NCBI RefSeq assembly: GCF_965638725.1
Contig: NC_134982.1
Coordinates: 1 to 64,000 of the forward strand
DNA: 64,000 nucleotides
Reading direction: 5' to 3'
Origin: Aptenodytes patagonicus
Lineage: Eukaryota > Chordata > Aves > Sphenisciformes > Spheniscidae
The notes under the pieces are model-generated. The model did no database searches and was not told the DNA's origin. It saw only the letters and a list, made by a program, of their open reading frames with translations. Positions 58,491 through 64,000 of the stretch are shown here, one piece after another (the stretch's first letter is position 1; every line of letters starts with the position of its first letter). Made by a program: the position numbers and the translations under genes.

Positions 58491-58928
58491 ATGCACCCGG
58501 AAGCTCCACCGAGCCCCCAGCGGAGCCCCGCGCGGCCCCGGGCAGCCAGCGCCGCCCTGCTCCTACACGGCGCGGCCCCCCCGCCGGCCTCGCCGCCCCC
58601 CCCTCGGTCGCCGCCCACTCCGCCCCTCCCTTGGCTCACACGGGCCCTTCCGCAGCCACCCGGGGCGCAGCAGCCCCACCACCATCCCCACAGCCTGCAG
58701 CTACTCTGGCGACACAGCCCCTTTAAAGGGAGGGGCCGTCGCCATCAGCCTCGCTGCCCGCACCTGGGGCTCCTCCGGCCCCAGCCCACAGCTGGAGCCC
58801 AGCAGGAACAGGGGGCCGTCGCCCGAACCCCACAGTGCGCCACCTCCTCCCATGGGCTCCATCACAGCCCCTCACCCGGTGCAAAGGAAGTGCAAACGCA
58901 GCCGTGCGGGCAAAGAAGACGAGGAATG
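58491..58928. other. GC-rich spacer, copy 3
   Basis: Same as 45761-46195. No gene is supported. Confidence 0.6.
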
Positions 58929-58934
58929 TTTATT
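58929..58934 (-). terminator. Poly(A) signal of unit E
   Basis: AATAAA on the minus strand, same context as at 46.2 kb. Confidence 0.7.
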
Positions 58935-59149
58935 CAGTCACACACATAACAAGTCCCGGGAGCGAGTCTGCTCCAGGGCTTGGAGCCTCCGACACTCCCC
59001 CTGCCCGGGGACACCTCAGCAGTTGTTCCCGGAGCCACGCTCGTCAGTCCAGCGGGGAATGGACAGGCGGTCGGTCACCTCCTGGAGTGATAGGCTGCTG
59101 GGCAGAGGTGGAAGTCGCCAAAAATGAGGAGCAGGGCGCAGGACACTAG

Positions 59150-60840
59150 AAGAGAAAAGTGGCAGCCTGTTGGACAGAGGGGGTGTAGCGAGAAAGCATG
59201 AGGCAGGGAACGGGACAGTGAGAGAAAGATGGGGACAAGGAGCCCGACAGAGATGGAGAAAGAAGCAACAGGGAGAGAGGAAGGGAGGCAGCAGAAAGAG
59301 GGAGAAGGAGCAGGACAGAGACCGATAAAGAAGGGTGGGGAGCAGGATGGAGATACAGAAAAAAATGGGGATGGGCAGCATGACAGAGAAGGAGGAAAAA
59401 AGAACAGGGGCAGGGAGCCAGGACAGCGAACGACGGAGGGAAGGGGTAGGGCGAGGGGAACAACACAAAACAAACCACATGGCTACATGCTACAGGGCAG
59501 AGAGGGAAGAATTAAGAAACAGAGACAGGGAGCCGGAAAAAAGAGCTGGAGAGCAAAAGGAATAACAATGTGTACAGAAAGAAGAGGGGAATTCTAAAAT
59601 AGGGTCATGGGGGAGCCAGAGACAGCGAGATGGAGAAAGGACAAAAGCGACAGGCTACAGGGCGGACAGGGAGGAATTAACGAATAGGGACAGAGAGCTG
59701 GCCAGAGAGAGACAGAGAAAGGCAAAAGATCGCACGGGCGACAGGGCAGAGAGGGAGGAATTAGAAAACCAGGGACAGGGAGCCGGACAGAGACAGAGGC
59801 AGAAATAAAATGGGAAAAAGAGATGGGCCACAGGGCAGAGAGGGAGGAATTGATAAATAGGGACAGGGGACCAGACAGAGCACAATCACGATGGAGAACA
59901 GAAAAAAATAATGGTGGGCTACAGGGAAGAGGGAGGAATTAAAGAACATGGACTGGGAGCTGGACAGAGAGACATGGAGAAAGAAAAAAAAAAAACCAGC
60001 GATGGACTACAAGATGGATAGGGGAGAAATAAAAAATAGCAGCAGGGAGACGGACAAAGAGAGATGGAGAAAGACAAACAAATAGCGTGGGGCTATGGGA
60101 CAGAGAACGTGGAATTAAAACATGGAGAGCAGGAGCCAGACAGAGAGACCAAGGGAAAAGTCCAGACAGGCTACAGGGGGCAGAGGGAGGAATGAAAAAC
60201 TGGGGACAGGGAGGTGGACAGAGAGAGATGGAGAATTGCAAAAATAGCGGCAGGGTACAGGGCGGAGAGGAAGAGTTAAAAAATGGGAGCAGTGAGATGG
60301 ATGGAGAGGGAGGGAGAAAGGAAAGACGCTATGGGCAACATGGCAGAGAGGGAGGAATGAAGAAAGTGGGACAGGGAGCCAGACAAACCGAGACAGGGAA
60401 AGACTACTATAGCAACGGGCTAGGGGGCACACAGGGAAGACTTAGGAAAACCGGGACAGGGAACAAGACAGAGTGACATGGAGAAAGGACAAAATAGCGA
60501 TGGGCGACAGGACAGAGGGAGGAATTCAAAATGAGGGGCAGGGAGCAGGATAAAAAGAGATGGAGAAAGAAATAGACTCGCGGTGTGCTACAGGGCTGAG
60601 AAGGAAGACCTTGAACAACAGGGAAAAGGAGCCAGACGGAGAGAGACAGAGACAGCAGAAATACCGATGGGCTACAGGACAGAGAGGGAGTAATGCAAAA
60701 ATTGTGGCCGGGAGCTGAACAGAGAGAGACTGAGAAGGAAAAAATAGCCATGGGCTACAGGGCAGAGAGAGAGGGAGGACCTAAAACATGGGGACAGGGA
60801 GCTGCTCAGAGCGAGATGGAGAAAGGAGGTACAGGGGAGC
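59150..60840. repeat. Polypurine array, copy of 46.42-48.11 kb
   Basis: Offset 12,730 bp, with no differences noted by eye. Confidence 0.9.
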
Positions 60841-61145
60841 AAAAAAAAAAAAAAAAAATCGCAGCAGTGTGGGAAAGAGAGGGGGCCAGGGGATGGGCAG
60901 GGAAGGACCGGGATGCAGAAGAGGGGCGACAGGGCCCTGAGGGCCCAGGACTCACCGCAGCTCTCGCTCTGGGCGCTGCCAGGAGAATTTGCCAGTTCAG
61001 ATGCTTCTTTCTCCTGCTCTCATCCCTTCCTCTTCTGTAACTCCGGTCGCTTGGCTGTCCTCCACCTAAGAGAATACGTGGGTATCTTACAGCTCTTATG
61101 AGATGAAGCTTCCTAGACACGTAGCCTTACACACTACACGTAGGA
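60841..61145 (-). pseudogene. Truncated exon block, copy 2
   Basis: Identical to 48111-48415, including the breakpoint after ACACTACACG. The truncation predates the duplication. Confidence 0.65.
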
Positions 61146-64000
61146 CAGGGAGAAAGAGAGAGAAAATAATGAGCAGGGAGCAGAACAGACGGATAGGGAG
61201 AGAAATTGAATGAGAGGAATAAAGAAGCGGGAGGGAGAGAAAACAATAGGGAACAAGCCAGAGGAATTGAGGAAAAAAGAGAGACAGACAGATCAGGACA
61301 AAGAGATGGAGAAAGAAAAACCAGTGCTGGGCTGCAGGATGAGAAAAAAAGCCAGGGAGCAGGACAGAGGGGAATAATGGGACAGTGAAGCCGGGCAGGG
61401 GGATATAGCAAGAAACGATGGGACAGGCAGTGGTATGGAGATATACAGACAAAAAGTTAGAGGGAGGATGGAGGACAGAGAGAATAAGGGAAAAGGCACA
61501 GGGAGCGGGGCAGAGATGGAGAAAGAAACATCAGAGACAGAGGAAGGAAGAGAGTGACAGGACAGAAAAAGAAAAAAACAGTAATGGGTAGCAGGCCAGA
61601 GGGACAAGGATAGACAGGAGGAAGGACAGAGCGATATAGAAAACAGGTGAGGGACAGGGAGTCAGAAAGTGGGATACTGCGAAAGAGAGAGGGACAGGGA
61701 GCAGGATGCTGAGATAGAGAGCCAATGAGAGCAACAGAGAGAATGACAGAGAGGTGGAGCACGAGAGAAAACAGGGACAGAGAGCAGGACAGAGAAGTGA
61801 AGCAATAAATAACAGGGCCAGGGAGCAGGACACAGGAAGAGAGACAGAGAGAGAGGGACAGGTAAGACAACAGAGAATTGGAGAAAGAAAGGAAAGGGAA
61901 CAGCACAGAGGGTCACAGAGGAAAAGAGAGGGATGGCAGAAGGAGAAAAAGAAGACAAGGGAAAAGGACTGAGGAGCAGAGAGGAAAAGGTACAGGGAAA
62001 AGGACAGGGATAGAGAAAACAAAGAAAGACTGGAGGCAGAGCAAAGGGAAAGATTGACAAGGACAGGGATAGAGAAAACAAAGAAAGACTGGAGGCAGAG
62101 CAAAGGGAAAGATTGACAAGGACAGGGAGCAGGACAAAGGGAAGGAGAAGGAAGAAATAGTGATGGGCAGCAGGATAGAGGAAAAGAGAGAAAAAAAGAG
62201 CATGAAGAGCAAGAGAAGGAGAATGACAGAGGGATGTAGAGAGAAAGACCAGGACACGTAAAAGGGGGAGGTGGGGGGACACACATCAGAAGGGTAGAAA
62301 GAAAAAGAGAGGGATGGGGAGCAAGACAGTGTGAGAGGGAGGGAGGCAGGCAGTGGGATGCAAGGATACAGAAAAACAGAGGTACAGGGAAGAGGAAAGA
62401 CAGAGAGAGAAAGAAAGGGGAGGATGGGGAGCAGGACAGAGAGATGGAGAATGAAAAAACAGTGATGGACAGAAGAACAGAAATACAGAGAATTAAAAAA
62501 ATTCGTTCTGGGGAGCAGGACAGAGGGATAGAGCAAGAGGAAAAAATCAACAGGGAGAAGGATGGGTAACACACTGCAGGACTGTGTGTTACCAGGACAC
62601 TGGGGGAGTGAGAGGGAGGGGACACAGAGGGATGAAGAGAGGAAAATAATAGGTACAGGAAGAAAAGCAGAGTAACCAAGAGAGCGAGAAAACCAGAAAG
62701 GGACCTGGACAGAGATGGCAGCAGGACAGAGAGATGGAGGAAGAAATAACAGGGACAAGGACAGGGACAGAGAGATAGAGAGGCAAAGAGAGGGACGGGG
62801 ACCAGGCCAGTGGGATATAAACAGGGAGGGACAGGGAGCGCGGGACACAAGATTGCCGAGAGAGAGGTACAGGGAAGTGGAAAGAATGACAGAGGGAAAA
62901 AGAGAGGGGCGGGGAGCAGGCGAGAGAGCTGGAGAAAGAAAAAGTACTGCTGGGGAGCAGGACAGAAGCACAGAGCCGAAAGAGATGAATGGGAAGCAGG
63001 GCAGTGGGATGCAGACAGCAAAAACAATGATAGGTAACAGGACAGAGGGATTGACAGAGAAGGGACGGGGAGCAGGACAGAGGAATGGGTCGAAAAAATA
63101 CTGATGAGCAACAGGACAAAGGGATGCAGGTGAAAACAAGGAGGGAAACGGAAGGATGGAGAGAGAGAGAAAGACGGGGATAGAGCATGGGACGTGGAGA
63201 GACAAAAAGCAGGACAAGGAACAGAAGAGAGGGACTGGGGCGGGGGGGAAGCGCAGAACCAGATGCATATTAAGACAAAGAGGAGGAGAACGGAAAAAAC
63301 CAATGACAGGCTGCTGGACAGAGACGGAGGAAGAAAAGGTAGGGCCAGAGTAGGGAAGAGAGAAAGGAAAAAAGGGACAGCTGGCTGGACAGGGGGATAT
63401 AACTAGAAACAATGAGACAGGCAGTGGGACAGAGGGATAAAGGCAGAATAACCAGGGAGAGGAAGGGGGACAGATGGACAGCGAGACCAAAAAAGAGGCA
63501 GGGAGCAGGACCAAGAGATGGAGGAAGAAGCATTAGGGACAGAGTGGCGGGGAGAGGGAAATACAGGTTGGAGGAAGGACAGAGAGAGAAAGAGGTGACA
63601 GAACACGTACAGAGAGCGGGAGAAAGAAAAACCAGTGACAAGCATCAGGCCAGAGGCAGGGGGAAGGAAGGACAGGAGGAAGGAGAGAGTGATACAGAAA
63701 ACAAGCGAGGGACATGGAGCAAGAAAATGGGATCCGAAGAAAAAGAGAGGGATGGGGAACAGGACACTGGGATAGAGAGCGAGAGCAACAGGGAGAATGA
63801 CAGGGAGACAGAGCCAGAGGAAAAACGGGGACTGAAAGTAGGACAGAGAAATGGAAAAGGAAAATTAGGGATGGGGAGCAGGACAGAGGGGTAGAGAGAC
63901 AATGAGAGACGCAAGGATAACGGGAGAGAGGGAGGGAGGGAGAGGGAAGGAGGAACAGGGAGCAGCACAGAGGTATGGAGAAAGAAAGAGAGGGATGGAG
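61146..64000. repeat. Polypurine array at the right end
   Basis: Copy of 48416-51270. A 10-bp deletion (GACACAGAGGGATG against GACACAGAGCAGGACAGAGG) near 62625 and the loss of one GA near 63170 change the offset from 12,730 to 12,720 and then 12,718. A few single-base changes are present. The array runs off the window. Confidence 0.9.

Larger units (their letters stand above)
58910..61065 (-). pseudogene. Unit E (3' part, truncated exon block)
   Basis: Terminal exon from 59145 (acceptor CTTTTCTCTTCTAG, TGA at 59018-59016), polypurine intron 59.15-60.84 kb, exon C at 61065-60956, then the same breakpoint as at 48.4 kb. By analogy with unit D, a further exon block with exon 1 should lie to the right of the window. 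If so, this is the 3' part of a unit whose 5' end is not shown. Confidence 0.5.

Overview
The window reads as vertebrate, most likely bird, nuclear DNA. The main clue is a solo LTR at 19233-20173 whose ends (TGTTGTATTGGGTTT... and ...GGTCAACCCACCACA on the minus strand) I recognise from memory as a common avian endogenous-retrovirus LTR. GT-AG splice signals, AATAAA poly(A) signals and CpG-island promoter motifs (NRF1, ZNF143/THAP11, ETS, YY1) confirm a eukaryote. The high GC content, dense tandem repeats and compact exons would suit a microchromosome or a sex-chromosome ampliconic region, but that is inference. No bacterial gene, rRNA, tRNA or CRISPR array is visible.

Layout. 1-11.8 kb is a C-rich minisatellite (unit about 31-34 bp), with six full copies and one truncated copy of a 130-bp module inside its right third. 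11.9-12.96 kb is single-copy, AT-richer DNA. From 12.96 kb to the end, the window is a cluster of degraded and fresh copies of one composite unit. In minus-strand order a complete unit is: (1) a GC-rich array of about 79-bp monomers, each with an NRF1-type GCGCATGCGC palindrome; (2) a first exon starting ATGGCGGCG; (3) short exons with conserved splice sites within about 1.1 kb; (4) a long intron of polypurine/polypyrimidine repeats (purine on the plus strand); (5) a short terminal exon with AATAAA; (6) a GC-rich spacer and a triple ZNF143-motif promoter block that leads into the next array.

The 3' ends lie near 18.3, 20.7, 28.3, 32.4, 46.2 and 58.9 kb. Exon blocks lie near 17.7, 24-25, 31.2-32.1, 37.5-38.6, 48.1-48.4 (truncated), 53.5-54.7 and 60.8-61.1 kb (truncated). 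NRF1 arrays lie at 25.0-27.3, 38.7-45.1 and 54.7-57.8 kb. Two very recent segmental duplications are visible: about 45-51.3 kb matches 57.7-64 kb (offset 12,730, falling to 12,718 after two small deletions), and about 34-38.8 kb matches 50-54.8 kb (offset about 16,048).

I do not recognise the repeated gene. Splice and poly(A) signals are conserved between copies, but reading frames and exon phases are not, so it may be a non-coding RNA family or a set of decaying copies. The strongest candidate for an undescribed system is the amplified NRF1 promoter array paired with a ZNF143 promoter block and a spliced transcription unit with a polypyrimidine intron. Long open frames in the repeats come from composition and are not annotated as genes.
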